DNA of 64,000 nt from the NCBI RefSeq assembly GCF_036588685.1, contig NC_086386.1, forward strand, positions 75,328,682 to 75,392,681, in the 5' to 3' direction. This document shows positions 13,511 through 23,587 of the stretch, piece by piece (within the stretch, counting starts at the first letter, position 1; every line of letters begins with the position of its first letter). The stretch comes from Mytilus trossulus. Lineage: Eukaryota; Mollusca; Bivalvia; Mytilida; Mytilidae. The translations under genes and the position numbers were made by a program. The notes under the pieces are model-generated. The model searched no databases. It saw only the letters and a program-made list of their open reading frames with translations, and was not told the DNA's origin.

Positions 13511-16500
13511 CTGAAATGTAAGCCAGGAATACTGCTGTACACTGCGTTTTGACATTTTTATTAATTATGTCTGTTTGTTTTGTTCACACGTCGTTGTCAA
13601 TATAATGCAATTGGATGCGACTGTCATACAAGAGAGATAGTTAGCTAGCTAACAAAACAGGTACAATCCACCTTTTTCGATAAGAGAAATATGACTCGTT
13701 TGATGTGTTTGCGCTTTTGATTTTGCCACTAGATTAGGGACTTAATGTTTTGTATTTTTTGCTGAGTTTGAGTCATTTTAATTTTTGATTAAATAATAAC
13801 AAATTAAACAATATCCCATATCGATGATAAAACAATGATTTATAAAATGCAAATTATGCACATTCTCCTTTTTCGTATTTGTTTTTATGCTAATCGCTTT
13901 ATACATAACTAAAGTACATGATAGCTTTCTAAAACATTCTCAGATCCGGACATCCTGGCATTTACATTTGTCAGGAGGTGATGAAATCCGGAATCCTCTA
14001 GATTTTTCATCTATTTGAAGGGGATAACTGATTATTTATATTGCCGATTATTTTTTAACCAGAGGTTATAGTATGTTAAAAATCAAAATGGAGATAGTAT
14101 ATAGTGTCTTTAACAGTATTAAAAGAGTAAATTTACTATATTCAACTGGTTATGGAATTTCTCGCTACATTGAAGACCTGTTGGTGACCTTCTGCTGTTG
14201 TGTTTTTTTATTTTGGTCGGGTTGTTGTCTCTTTGACACATTCCCCATTTCCATTCTCAATTTTATTATGATATATATCAATTAAATTAATTTGCAATAA
14301 GTCTATGGAAAATCTAGAGGAATCTTATCCGCAGCACCTATCAACATTGTTTACATAACAAAAATGCTAATCATTGATTGGTCAGTTACATGTTGTGATG
14401 TCACTGCAGATCTGAGAATTGGTTTAAATGAATTCCATCGCAGGCGTTTTTTTTATTTGTCAAGATATTTTAAAACATGCCTCTGAAATCCATATATTGT
14501 CGAATTTATTCATTGCGTTTGTCACTACACAATAAATACACAGGACTAAATACTCACAGGTATTATGAGTACGTCCACAATCCAAATTGCGATTACAAAG
14601 GGATCCATCTGTACAACAAAATTCACACAATAAATGTCGCTCTTCTTCTGTACGTCGACCAAAAGTATTTGACGGGTTTCTATTAAGACACATCTAATCA
14701 ATAGATTAATGTTTTTATCAATTTTTGTTACAAAAGATCCATTTTTCCGACGATAATGTTGACTTTACCCTATAAATTGTCCCTAAACTGCATTTATCTT
14801 AACTGTTTGTTAAAAAAATATCATAAAAAAATACTAAGCCGAAGAAGAACATACACAATCACTAAACTAAACTTATCATAGATATCAGGATTAAACTTGT
14901 CTAAACGTTGTGCTCAAACGTGCTCTCCATCTAATAAGGTATTCCAGTCGAACAAAATTTGAACCTGAAGAGCATTGATGACCCAAATTCCTATTAGTTT
15001 TGTCAAAAACTGCTCAAGCAATCCATTCCTTGTGCAGAATATCTCATAGAAACTTAGAAAAAAAATCAAGCCTCAGCTCACCCATTGTATTGCTTTGATA
15101 TTGTTAACAGTTACAATTGCCTCTTTCTAACTTAATTGTCGATTATCAAATATTGTTAATTAAGGCGACTACTGTTTGCCAATGCTATTTCAAAAATTAG
15201 TTTAGAAGAAAAAGATCAAGGAATGGTAATCAATTCAGGGTTTCGTTCAAGACCGAAGAGAGCAAACCCAGTTGTGTCGATAGGGTTATTGTATGCAGAA
15301 ATGCATCAACTTCGATGGAGGCTACGAGTCAAAATATTGAAACACAGTTACCTTTTCCATCAACATAATTTAATGTATTCACAAATACAGTCAGTTTGAG
15401 TAAAACGACTTTATTTTCGAGAAATCATAATGTAGTTAAACGAGTGTGAAATAAATCAAACTTAATCACGGTAGTTAATATTTACATCTAATGATAATCA
15501 TTTTAGTAGATTGTACTTACCGTTGAACGTTTACATCCGAGATCAAAGAATTCTTTGTTCGTTGATGTCCGATATTTTTGAATAAAACAAACCTATTGAA
15601 TAAAACAAACCTTTTGCATAAAACAAACCTAATAAATTAAACAAACCTATTGAATTATACAAACCTATTGAATAAAACAAACCTATTGAATAAAACAAAC
15701 CTATTGAATTAAACAAACCTATTGAAAAAAAAAAGTACAATTAAGGTTAGTGCATAACAAGTAACATACATCTAATACCATCATACTGACCACGTCTCCA
15801 CTTTCATTAGAGTACCACAAAATTTCATCCTTACATACATTCATTTAGCCTTACTTATGCTATATTACACTTGCTGGTTATTGGAGACTGTATGCTTGCG
15901 GATAATGTTTTTTTTGTATATATTAATGTTTGACTGCTGTCTGAATCACGTCTACTTTCATATGATATCATAATATTAGGAGCAATCTCAATAAAAATTA
16001 ATAAGTAGGACTATCCTTCCAATAAGGATTGATTGAAACCTATAAAATAACTAAAGCTCAAATTGGAGTGCTCGAAAGTTTAAACTAAAATTATGAAACC
16101 GTTAATAAAAACAGAATTATATTATAGATGCAGTACTATAATTGTTGACTTTGCATTCTTAGATCAAACTAGACGATATCGTATGATATATACAGATATT
16201 GAATATAAACATTTCAGTATGATAGCATTTATTACGTGATGACAGAAGAGATCAGTGCTTCGAATTAAAGGCAAGTATAAATAAAATTCACAAGTTCTTT
16301 TAATCATATTGATTCGTTACTCAATAACTACAAGATATGGTTGTTGCATGTATCTATTATCTACAACATAAACAATAACAAAAAAATAATAAAAAGGCAT
16401 TGTGATATACCCAACACTCAAGTTTCCACATTTAAAGGTTTCATTCTAAAATCTTTCGAAATATATTACCTCATCTATTTCACATGTCGTTGAAGTGCTA

Positions 16501-19500
16501 CAGTTGTGGACATCGACAACCCCACCACAAGACAAACAGTCAAGAAGTTTAGCTACGTAAAACAATTTGAAAGGTTAGTCAACAGAAAAGACTGTTCACG
16601 TTAAATGTTATTACCCTGCGATCCAAAATAGACAAAAACACAAGCTTTGGATCAAATTGTATAGCCTTGACTCTTTAATAAGCTTTTTAACACCGTTTAT
16701 TGACAGATTTGATGTAGGTTGCTAACTAACCATTACAAGATGAAAGAAAATTATTAATAACACTAGAACACACCCGTGATATCGCGGGTTCGTGACTGAA
16801 TTAAAGTATATAACTATGCGCGAGCCTTATTTTAGTATTAGTTTTGTAATCTGATAAAGTCATGCCGATTATTTCTCTGCTTTCAAATCTTTCTTTTTGA
16901 ACCCGTCGAACTGGAACTTATCAGTTATTGATAATATTAATTATTTGGAAAACAAAAGGTCCTGGAATGGAGTATTTTTTAATCAACAGCATTGTCCCAT
17001 ATAAGTTATAAATAAAGTTGAATTTTTTGATTTGCTGTTTTACGTCATGCCCGCTAACAAATTGAAAACTGTACCTTTGCGCCTTATTTTCAGTACAAAT
17101 TTTTAGTATTCGTATTGTTATCTTAGAAAGTCTTACTGATTAAAACACTACAATAGGTAAGAATTTGACAATTTAGTAGTGTCAACGTTACCCTGTGATT
17201 ATGACCCGTGTATATAGCATATTAATCCTGAATACACCGTTTGGTGGTGCGCCTGTCAGATGCGGAACGTACAGATAAGGTAATAGGTAACAGGTAAATA
17301 TACTATTGGTATCGGTATCGGACTCGACCCGGAACTTCTTAATTATTGGCAATATTAATTACGTGGAAAACAAAAGGGCCTGGAGTGGTGTAATTTTTAA
17401 TCTACACCTTTGTATTATATTACTTATATATAAAGTTGAATTCTTTGATTCGTCGTTTTTACGTGATGCCGGCTGACAAATTGGACCTCGTAATTTTAGT
17501 ATTATAGATATGTTCGATTCATGCAAATACAAAAAAAAAAATCCTAATGTGTTACGTTTTGAGTGGTCGTCACAAGTGAAGGCAGAGTTGCACACGTTCC
17601 CATTACAACACTCGTGACACATTATATGGCTATGGTCTACAGTCCGTCTCCCAAAAGCAACCGCTGTACTGTTTAATGGGCAAAGCTAAAAATAAATTAA
17701 TTATATGTTAGTTTTCAACAAAATGATTTGTGATAAGTACTGTTAGCATGACCTTAATAGTTAAATCAGACAAACTCTCATACATTTTCTTTGAAATTGA
17801 ATTTGATTTATGTTTGGGATTTTGCAAATCAAGTATAACATATGAAACTAGAACATGTATTAACTACATTTAAGGTTATTCTAAACTCATACGTTAAAGT
17901 CAGATTTAGACCTTATATTCAACAGAATTGTGGATGTGATTTAAATGGAGAAAGCTATCATAATATAAGTACGAAACGTTGTGAATTAATTGTACCGTGC
18001 AATAAAATCAACGGTACCAATTTTGTTGCACCAGATGCGCATTTCGACAATACAAACAGTGCAACATACGAACTATATACAAAATATTCAGTCTGTGTTT
18101 TATGAAAAGTTTTTTTTTACATAAATAAGACCGTTAGTTTTCTCGTTTATATTGTTTTCATTGTCATTTCAGGGCCTTTCATAGCTGACTATGCGGTATG
18201 GGCTTTGCACATTGTTGAAAGCCGTATGATGACCTATAGTTGTTAATTTCTGTGTCATTTTGGTCTCTTGTTGACAGTTGTCTCATTGGCAATTATACCA
18301 CATCTTCTTCTTTTTTTATATTTTTGTTAACTTTTATATATGACTTGCATTTGAGTAACAAACTTAAAATTCAGTTTACTTTTCTGTGTAACCAAATGTA
18401 AAAAAAAAGCTTACTCATTGTAATGCCATTTCCAATTTTGTAAATTTCTGGTTAAATCCATGTCATTAAATTATGTACCACAAAGTGAATTAAAACTCAC
18501 TGTAGCATAGCCACGTTACATACCTGATTGTGTGTACATCCTACGTCGTATAGTCTTCTGTTATCAGCAGTCCTGTATGTTTGTATGAAGCAAACCTATC
18601 ATAAACCAAAGAAGCATTTTTGAAGGAAAATCTACTACATCTCGAAAATAACTTTGATTTAAGAAAATTTAAAAAAAATATGAAATAATATGCTTATAAT
18701 TACGCACACATTCCATTTCAAAATAATGCAGTGCTAATTTGTCCATTCGTCGTGCTTCGGGAGCTGCCATATATGTCAGTTCTACTTCGACTTATACGTT
18801 TTTCATGTCCCTTTAAATTGGTTGTTCTGTTGGAGACAGGTTAAGAAAACTAGAAGAGTTTTTTCTCTCTCATAAAAACAAAGTACGAGCAAAATAAAAA
18901 GGAGGTGTATGACAGACATGAAAAGTGCTAACACGTAACAACCTCTACTGTCAAACTATTGTAAAGTTTATCGAAGAATAAAAATATATGTTAGATGAGC
19001 ATAAGAACAAACGGAAAAGGTCTTAAAAATATCTAATTCAAAATAGTTAGATTATCCAAGTTAAGGTTCAGACATAGCTTTAAAGTTACCTCATTGTCCT
19101 GACATGTAGTAACGTGTTGACATTTTTCGTCTTCTAACATCTCAGTGCAGGAAAAACATATTACAGCACAGTCTATAAAAAAAGCCCAATGCATATTGCT
19201 TCTACGTACATGTACTCATATCCACATGTTTTTCAATTATCAAATGGATAAATACTAGTACATATCTTACGTTTTATGTAAATCAACTTCTCTTGAGATC
19301 ACCCCTAGTTTTTGGTGGGGTTCGTGTTGTTTATTCTTTAGTTTTCTATGTTGTGTCACGTGTACTATTGTTTTTCTGTTTGTCTTTTTCATTTTTTAGC
19401 CATGGCGTTGTCAGTTTGTTTTAGATTTATGAGTTTGACTGTCCCTTTGGTATCTTTCGTCTCTCTTTTCTAAAAAGTAAAATCTAAATTATCATAATTT

Positions 19501-22500
19501 ACAAATAAAAGATTTTTTGTTATACTCATCTAATTAGCCTTTCCGATTTTTTTTTCTCCATTGTTATTTTGTGTTATTTACCTGTCACATTTAACATTCC
19601 TTAGAAATCATAGAAATTCCTAATACAATCAAACAGATTTGAAGAAAAAAAAGAGAAAACATAGTACCATATTGGTTAAACGCATGACTAAAAACCAACA
19701 GCAGCAATGAGAAACCTGAAAAAAGAAAATAAAAGATATATTTTTAGATATCTATATTAATTTCTTATGCAAAATATAATTTTGAGATAACTTCAGATCA
19801 CGCCACTGCACCAAATGAGATATTCTCAAGGCGAGACAAAGAGATCAGTTTTGTCAAATGTTTTGTTCGAAGAGAATAAAAGATAAAAATAATAAGACGT
19901 GGAAATAGTGTCAATGAGACAGTTTGGTTTTCTTATATCTTTGGGGATTTGATTTTCAGCCTGCCCTTAATCTGCAAACTTTTTTTGTCAGTATGACGTC
20001 ATCGTTTACTTTATATAACCATTTGACTTCATTATTAATTTTGAACTAATGCAATTAGTTAACATCAGTTGCTCGGTAATTTATTTGGACAACTTTTATT
20101 CGTCCGTAACTGCTTAGTATTTTGCAAAAACGTTTCTATAATATGGTATCTTTGAGTTTAATTTAAGGTTTTTTAATCAGTTTACCCCATGATACTTTTA
20201 AAAATATGTCATATTATTTGCAAAAACACAATCAGTTTTTTTAAACTTTATAATTCTGGAAGAAACGTCGTTTTCAACAAACCGTTCCCTTTATTTGAGA
20301 ATTCATTTCCCGGGTAACAAATCTATTTACATAAGATGCATTACCCCATACAAACGTACTACAATAAAAAATTTATAAACACTAATAATGTCTTTTCTTC
20401 GCTTGAGTATTTCTTTTTCAAAATAGAAACTCTTCATCGGAAGGTACCAAGACCTTGTTAATAAATATTCCGTGTCAACTTCTCAAATAATACACGATGG
20501 TCTTGATGTATAGATTCTGCGTACTGATGTTGTTTATCATCTTAACCACGTGTTTTATAGTTTTTCATTTATCTTTGTTCTATTATTAATATTACTTTTA
20601 CTGTTGAATGGTTTTATGTAATATCCGTTTGACATCTCGTCCATGTGTTTGTATTGGTTTACATTTTTTTTGTGATTTGTTTTTTATATGCGACTTTTTG
20701 TATTTCTTTTGTTCTTTTAACGTGATTCTGTATTTTAACAGATACCGTCAGTATGATATTGTTCTATTATATGTCGTTATGATATATTTCTATTATGAAT
20801 TACAATATACGTCGAACCACAAACGTCAAAATCATTCAATCTTTTAGTGGAATTAGCTATTTGTGGATTCTTATAAATTCTAAATATAACTTTTGGACTA
20901 GTTTAAATTCGGTCTATTTTCTGAAATTTATTCTTACATACTTTTGATTTTTTAACCCTGTATGCCGACATTGCCATTAAATTTTAGAATTGTGTATATG
21001 CATATTGAACAACAAATTTATGTCACGTAAAAACAAATCTGACGTCAGACACTCAAATCAATGAATGTGTTCGTAGATAGTAGATTTTTTTTGTGTTTTG
21101 TTAAATTGTTCCTTTTAAAATTGTTTTACGATGATGACTGATGTACCCATATTTTGACTATGTTATGTATTGTGTCTGTTTATTTAACGCATCAATGTAA
21201 ATATAACAGAATTTGATGGGACTATCATTAAAGTGAGAGGGTTAGCGCTATAGAACAAGGTTTAATCCACCATTTTCTACATTTCAAAATGCCTGTACCA
21301 AGTCAGGAATATGACAGTTCTTGTCTATTCGTTTTTGATTCGTTTTGTTATTTGATTTTGCCAGGTGATTGTGGACTTTCCGAATCGATTTTCCTCTAAG
21401 TTCAGTTTTTTTGTGAATTTACTTTTTTTTCAGTATATAGATGATTTGTTTTGTCGTTTTGTGTATTTTTTAGAACGGAGATATTCCCTTTCTTTCTAAT
21501 TAAATGTCAATCAATGTGTATTTTTTCATACTAATTTTACATGACCCTGCTGTAGTGACGTTTTTGATTTCAACAAAACTGGTTATTAATTTGACCTTGA
21601 GTTTTGGTAAAATTAAATGTCAGAAGCGTTAATATAACAAAATGAGACAGAAAAGGAATTTGCTTTTGATACAAAGATTTAGACTTAAAGAATTGATGAA
21701 AGTCAATCTTATTACCAACAATTGGAAGTCAAACGATATTTGTGTCAAAGAGACAATTTGGTTTTCTTAAATCTTCGGGGATTTGATTTTCAGCCCTCCT
21801 TTAATCTGCAAACTTTAATCTGGAAAATGTTAATAAAAATTTACAAATTTTATGAAAATTGTTAAAAATTGACTATAAAGGACAATAACTCTTTAGGGGG
21901 TCAACCTTTTCGGTCATTGACTTATTTGTAAATCTTACTTTGCTGAACATTAATGCTGTTTACAGTTTATCTCTATCTATAATAATATTCAAGATAATAA
22001 CCAAAATAAGAAAAAAATCCTTAAAATTACCGATTCAGGGACAGCAACCCTACAACAGGTTGTGTGTTTCATCTAAAAATTTCAGGGCAGATAGGTGTTG
22101 ACCTGATAAACAATTATACCCCATGTCAGATTTGCTCTAAATGCTTTGGTTTTTTGAGTTATAAGCAAAAAAACTGCATTTTACACCTATGTTCTATTTT
22201 AAGCTGTGGTGGCCATCTTGATTTGATGGCCGTGTCACCGGACACATTTTTTAAACTAGATACCACAAAGATGATTGTGGCCAAGTTAATTTGGATTAAT
22301 TTGGCCTAGTAGTTTCAGAGGAGAAGATTTTTGTAAAAGTTAACAACGACGACGAACGCAAAGTGATGGGAAAAGCTCACTTGGCCCTGTGAGCCAGGTG
22401 AGCTAAAAATATGTCATATTATTTGCAAAAACATAATCATTTTTTTTTAAACTTAATAATTTTGGAAGGAAAATCGTTTTCAACAAACCATTTCCCCTTA

Positions 22501-23047
22501 ATTTGAGAATTCAGTTCCTAGGTAATAAATCAATTGACAAAAGATGCATTACCCCATACAAACTGACTACAATAAAATGTTATATAAACACTACTAATTG
22601 TCTTTTCTTCGCTTGAGTATTTCTTTTTCAAAAGAGAAACTCTTCAGTAGATGTTTTGTTTTGTCGTTTCATGTTTTTTTTAGAACGGAGATATTCCCTT
22701 TCCTTCTAATTAAATGTCAATCAATATGTATTTTTTCATACTAATTTTACATGACCCTGCTGCAGTGACATTTTTGATTTCAACAAAACTGGTTATTAAT
22801 TTGACCTTGAATTTTGGTAAAAAAAAAAATAAGAAGCGTTAATATAACAAAATGAGACAGAAAAGGATTGTTTTTGATACAAAGATTTAGACTAAAGAAT
22901 TGATGAAAGTCAATCTTATTACCAACATTATTGGAAGTCACACGAGATTTGGCTGTTTAAGTACAACTATCTGAATGTAAAAGTCATGAATTCACATATT
23001 ATCTGCCACATAGTTTTATAATTTCAGATGTACTTACCAATAATCAT
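4265..23047 (-). CDS. Secreted LU-LU-fibrinogen domain protein, 12-exon gene
   Basis: I joined twelve exons on the minus strand: 23038-23047, 19668-19715, 19090-19172, 18524-18595, 17556-17685, 16470-16552, 15521-15592, 14558-14693, 13392-13510, 12635-12731, 10419-10583 and 4265-4509. All junctions are GT-AG with agreeing phase, and the coding length is exactly 1260 nt (419 residues plus TAA). The order is signal peptide, two Ly6/uPAR three-finger domains, then a fibrinogen-related domain. Fibrinogen-related proteins of molluscs are secreted pattern-recognition lectins, usually with Ig domains in front; here LU domains take that place. The function (extracellular ligand binding, possibly immune) is inferred from domains only. 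The long introns are full of transposon relics. The first exon codes only three residues and a third of a codon, so it is the least certain part; the rest is strongly supported. Confidence 0.85.
4975..5705 (-). pseudogene. Reverse transcriptase fragment, same family, minus strand
   Basis: Read on the minus strand, [18 protein letters not shown] (about 5680) is followed by LDIxLHLE-like codons and a 105-codon open stretch (5229-5546) with [20 protein letters not shown] and [20 protein letters not shown]. The shared 3' tail follows at about 5095-5165. It lies in the last intron of the LU-FReD gene, in sense orientation, and is partly scrambled. Confidence 0.65.
5901..6204. mobile_element. MITE rich in AATTCGAATT palindromes
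   Basis: The left end CTCATGCCTCGTTCACACG pairs with the reverse complement of the right end (CTAATGCTGAGTTTACACG). The inside is built from repeated TTCGAATTGAATTCGAAT-like palindromes. There is no coding capacity. Confidence 0.65.
6590..6845 (-). repeat. 3' tail of the reverse transcriptase family
   Basis: Minus-strand copy of the tail module: GCAACACGACGGGTGCCAC, then GATCACCCCTAGG, then AGCCATGGCGTTGTCAG and TGTCCCTTTGGTATCGTTC. No reverse transcriptase part remains. Confidence 0.6.
7022..7312 (+). CDS. Unassigned 96-codon open frame
   Basis: Open from ATG to TAA, with a mixed composition ([33 protein letters not shown]) that looks protein-like rather than repeat-like. No family is recognised and no intron signals are clear. 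It lies in the LU-FReD last intron, antisense. It could be another transposon fragment. Confidence 0.2.
   Translation: MSFINPKFTIIYLLTGKTKIETFIYQISIDYGDQVRKSRLFKEFNRHSEYTAKHHSIGTSSSKVFVKWALKYVSLIERKIDLEKYLGLHCKLTSVI
7930..9650 (+). pseudogene. Decayed Academ-like transposase relic
   Basis: Pieces of the same superfamily, a different lineage from the 45-kb copy, occur in order on the plus strand with many stops and shifts. They are [16 protein letters not shown] (about 7939), HLNDQW (about 8165), [16 protein letters not shown] (about 8255), [20 protein letters not shown] (about 8583), TQEEADT (about 8828), [20 protein letters not shown] (8900s), [12 protein letters not shown] (about 9090) and a Cys-rich end with CKKSCVC (about 9570). 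The acidic DxD of the nuclease core reads NTN and GCD reads GYD, so it is long dead. It lies in the last intron of the LU-FReD gene, antisense to it. Confidence 0.7.
9651..10418. other. Intronic stretch with nothing recognised
   Basis: AT-rich intron DNA between the transposase relic and LU-FReD exon 11. No repeat family or frame recognised. Confidence 0.4.
11316..11359 (+). ncRNA. Hammerhead ribozyme motif 3
   Basis: CTGATGA at 11322, then GAAACGCGCGTC with predicted cleavage after 11353. GCGTCA and AGGCGT form stem I apart from the first pair. The core is intact. Confidence 0.65.
11682..11725 (+). ncRNA. Hammerhead motif 4, core mutated
   Basis: Same arrangement, but the core reads TTGATGA at 11688 (C to T at its first, essential base). 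Probably inactive. Confidence 0.55.
11780..12075. repeat. Degenerate CGCACTTTAGCATG repeat array
   Basis: Irregular units such as CGCACTTTAGCGTGGTATGT, ATTTAGCATG, TCGCACTTTAGCATGCCAT and CACAATTTAGCGTG. Similar in style to the array at 55.1 kb but different in sequence. It abuts a retrozyme dimer and a MITE. Confidence 0.5.
12086..12273. mobile_element. MITE, AATTCGCC-ended family, copy 2
   Basis: Inverted repeats of about 40 bp, TCAATTTGGCTGTTTCAGAA... against ...TTCTGAAACGGCGAATTGA, with the same centre as copy 1. The 65-codon frame across it is a by-product of the element. Confidence 0.7.
13535..13770 (+). repeat. Interspersed repeat, GCGACTGTCATACAA family
   Basis: Copy with GCGACTGTCATACAAGAGAG and TGCGCTTTTGATTTTGCCA. 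Ends just upstream of LU-FReD exon 9. Confidence 0.55.
14158..14264 (+). repeat. Interspersed repeat, CACATTCCCCATTT family, 3' part
   Basis: TTGAAGACCTGTTGGTGACC to TTTGACACATTCCCCATTTC. The small open frame across it is not a gene. Confidence 0.6.
14558..16552 (-). CDS. LU-FReD gene exons 6-8: second Ly6/uPAR domain
   Basis: Exon 6 (16470-16552, 83 nt) has LDCLSCGG and TTCEIDE. Exon 7 (15521-15592, 72 nt) has [12 protein letters not shown] and DLGCKRST. Exon 8 (14558-14693, 136 nt) has [10 protein letters not shown] and CCTDGSLCN. Exon sizes, phases and motifs match the first LU domain almost one to one. The exon 7 acceptor lies inside an 18-bp tandem repeat whose units each copy the splice acceptor and the first codons (see the repeat at 15581-15724). 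Exon 8 ends in phase 1 and joins the fibrinogen domain directly, with no linker. Confidence 0.85.
15581..15724 (-). repeat. 8 x 18-bp tandem repeat that copies a splice acceptor
   Basis: Eight units of the AATAAAACAAACCTATTG type (plus strand). Read on the gene strand each unit is ATTCAATAG|GTTTGTTTT: the acceptor AG plus the first codons of LU-FReD exon 7. Only the unit next to the exon gives an open frame, because in any other unit GTT TGT TTx ATT CAA is followed by an in-frame TAG (one degenerate unit lacks it but meets the next). The pyrimidine-rich tract (11 bases, mostly T) lies at the far, upstream end. Confidence 0.85.
16760..17495. repeat. Element with internal direct repeat
   Basis: About 155 bp at 16910-17065 recurs at 17332-17490 (landmarks TATTAATTA, GGAAAACAAAAG, CCTGGA, AAAGTTGAATT, TGATGCC). 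The left part has ACACCCGTGATATCGCGGGT. It lies in intron 5 of the LU-FReD gene; the second copy runs up to exon 5. Confidence 0.5.
17556..19172 (-). CDS. LU-FReD gene exons 3-5: first Ly6/uPAR domain
   Basis: Three exons build one LU domain. Exon 3 (19090-19172, 83 nt) carries the CFSC start and two more Cys. Exon 4 (18524-18595, 72 nt) begins [12 protein letters not shown] and ends at DVGCTHNQ. Exon 5 (17556-17685, 130 nt) holds FGRRT and the LU hallmark CCNGNVCN. The spacing CxxC...C...C...C...GC...C...C.CC....CN is that of the three-finger Ly6/uPAR fold. Phases are 1-0, 0-0 and 0-1. The same 83/72/about-130 nt pattern recurs in the next domain, so one arose by duplication of a three-exon unit. 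Confidence 0.85.
18127..18312 (+). repeat. Interspersed repeat, CATACCACATCTTCTT family
   Basis: Starts TTAGTTTTCTCGTTTATATT, has GACTATGCGGTATGGGCTTT and ends CATTGGCAATTATACCACAT CTTCTT. Confidence 0.6.
19288..19478 (+). repeat. 3' tail of the reverse transcriptase family
   Basis: Plus-strand copy of the same module: GAGATCACCCCTAGTTTTTG, AGCCATGGCGTTGTCAGT and CCCTTTGGTATCTTTCG. It lies in intron 2 of the LU-FReD gene, antisense. Confidence 0.6.
19668..23047 (-). CDS. LU-FReD gene exons 1-2: start codon and signal peptide
   Basis: Exon 1 (coding 23038-23047) reads M-I-I plus one base before a consensus GTAAGT donor. Exon 2 (19668-19715, 48 nt) follows a TTTTTTCAG acceptor and codes [17 protein letters not shown] plus one base. 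Together they make a short n-region, a Leu-rich hydrophobic core and a plausible cleavage region ending near SHA, directly before the first LU cysteines. The start was chosen because it is the only ATG I found upstream with a strong donor in the required phase 1. Exon 2 alone has no ATG, so an exon further upstream is needed. The 3.3-kb intron between them holds a diverged tandem duplication (19.9-22.95 kb). Confidence 0.65.
21125..21425 (+). repeat. Interspersed repeat, GCGACTGTCATACAA family
   Basis: Copy inside segmental-duplication copy A: GGGACTATCATTAAAGTGAG, TTTAATCCACCATTTTCTAC and TACCAAGTCAGGAATATGAC. Confidence 0.55.
21816..22407. repeat. Interspersed repeat ending in GGCCxxGTGAGCCAGGTGAGCTAA
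   Basis: It interrupts copy B of the segmental duplication (similarity stops at about 21815 and resumes at about 22408), so it inserted later. The 3' end is AAAGCTCACTTGGCCCTGTG followed by AGCCAGGTGAGCTAA. The 81-codon frame within has no family signature. Confidence 0.5.
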
Positions 23048-23587
23048 TTTGAACTCTCAGAGAACAATGAGAGGTGTAAGAATGAACCAAAGATTACATC
23101 AAGAGATAAGACTCCTAATATTGAACTATAGATACACATTAACTGTTTGGGATAGCAGAACAATCGTCTGTATTGTAAATTTACTGATTATGTCTTATTT
23201 TCCATCGTGCCATTTTGACTGAGATTTGATTCTAATTGTTGTTGAACAGCTTTATATTACTGCAACAGTTGCCTTTATTTATCACTCATACGACTCATAT
23301 GACCTTAACTTGTCGAAAAACATCACTTAAGTTCAAGACCATGTACTCAGATCACATTAAAAGATGTGGCCAAAAACAATCATGTGGAGATAAAAGGTGG
23401 AATAATGAGTGGTGAAGATCGGAAACTTAATGTATAAACAACTGAAAATTTGGGTTTTGAAGGGAAAATGTATTTTCACTTCAAGGAATAATAAAAGTAA
23501 TAAAGACAATTGCTTGGTCAGAGGAGAAGAAAAATAACACAGCATAACAGAAATGAATAGGATACTATATCATGCAAATACACTCAT

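Larger units (their letters stand above)
19900..22945. repeat. Diverged segmental tandem duplication with later insertions
   Basis: Copy A covers 19905-19985, 20187-20445 and 21430-21735. Copy B covers 21740-21815, 22408-22640 and 22645-22945. Shared landmarks in order are TTGGTTTTCTTATATCTTTG, ATGTCATATTATTTGCAAAA, GTCTTTTCTTCGCTTGAGTA, AACGGAGATATTCCCTTTC and ACATGACCCTGCTG. Both copies carry separate insertions. It lies in intron 1 of the LU-FReD gene. Confidence 0.7.

Noticed and set aside
15581..15724. CRISPR-like array
   Set aside because: Units are contiguous, without spacers, and the genome is animal; it is a minisatellite over a splice acceptor.
15543..15740. Minus-strand frame of repeated GLFYSI residues as a repeat protein
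   Set aside because: It is the out-of-frame reading of the 18-bp splice-site repeat; the true exon 7 frame is different and in phase with its neighbours.
17842..18105. 87-codon plus-strand frame with several Cys as an exon
   Set aside because: No acceptor or donor gives a partner, it is antisense in an intron of a supported gene, and its end resembles repeat DNA.
20608..20847. 79-codon Tyr/Cys/Phe-rich plus-strand frame
   Set aside because: Composition is that of T-rich intron DNA; it lies in LU-FReD intron 1 and has no homologous signature.
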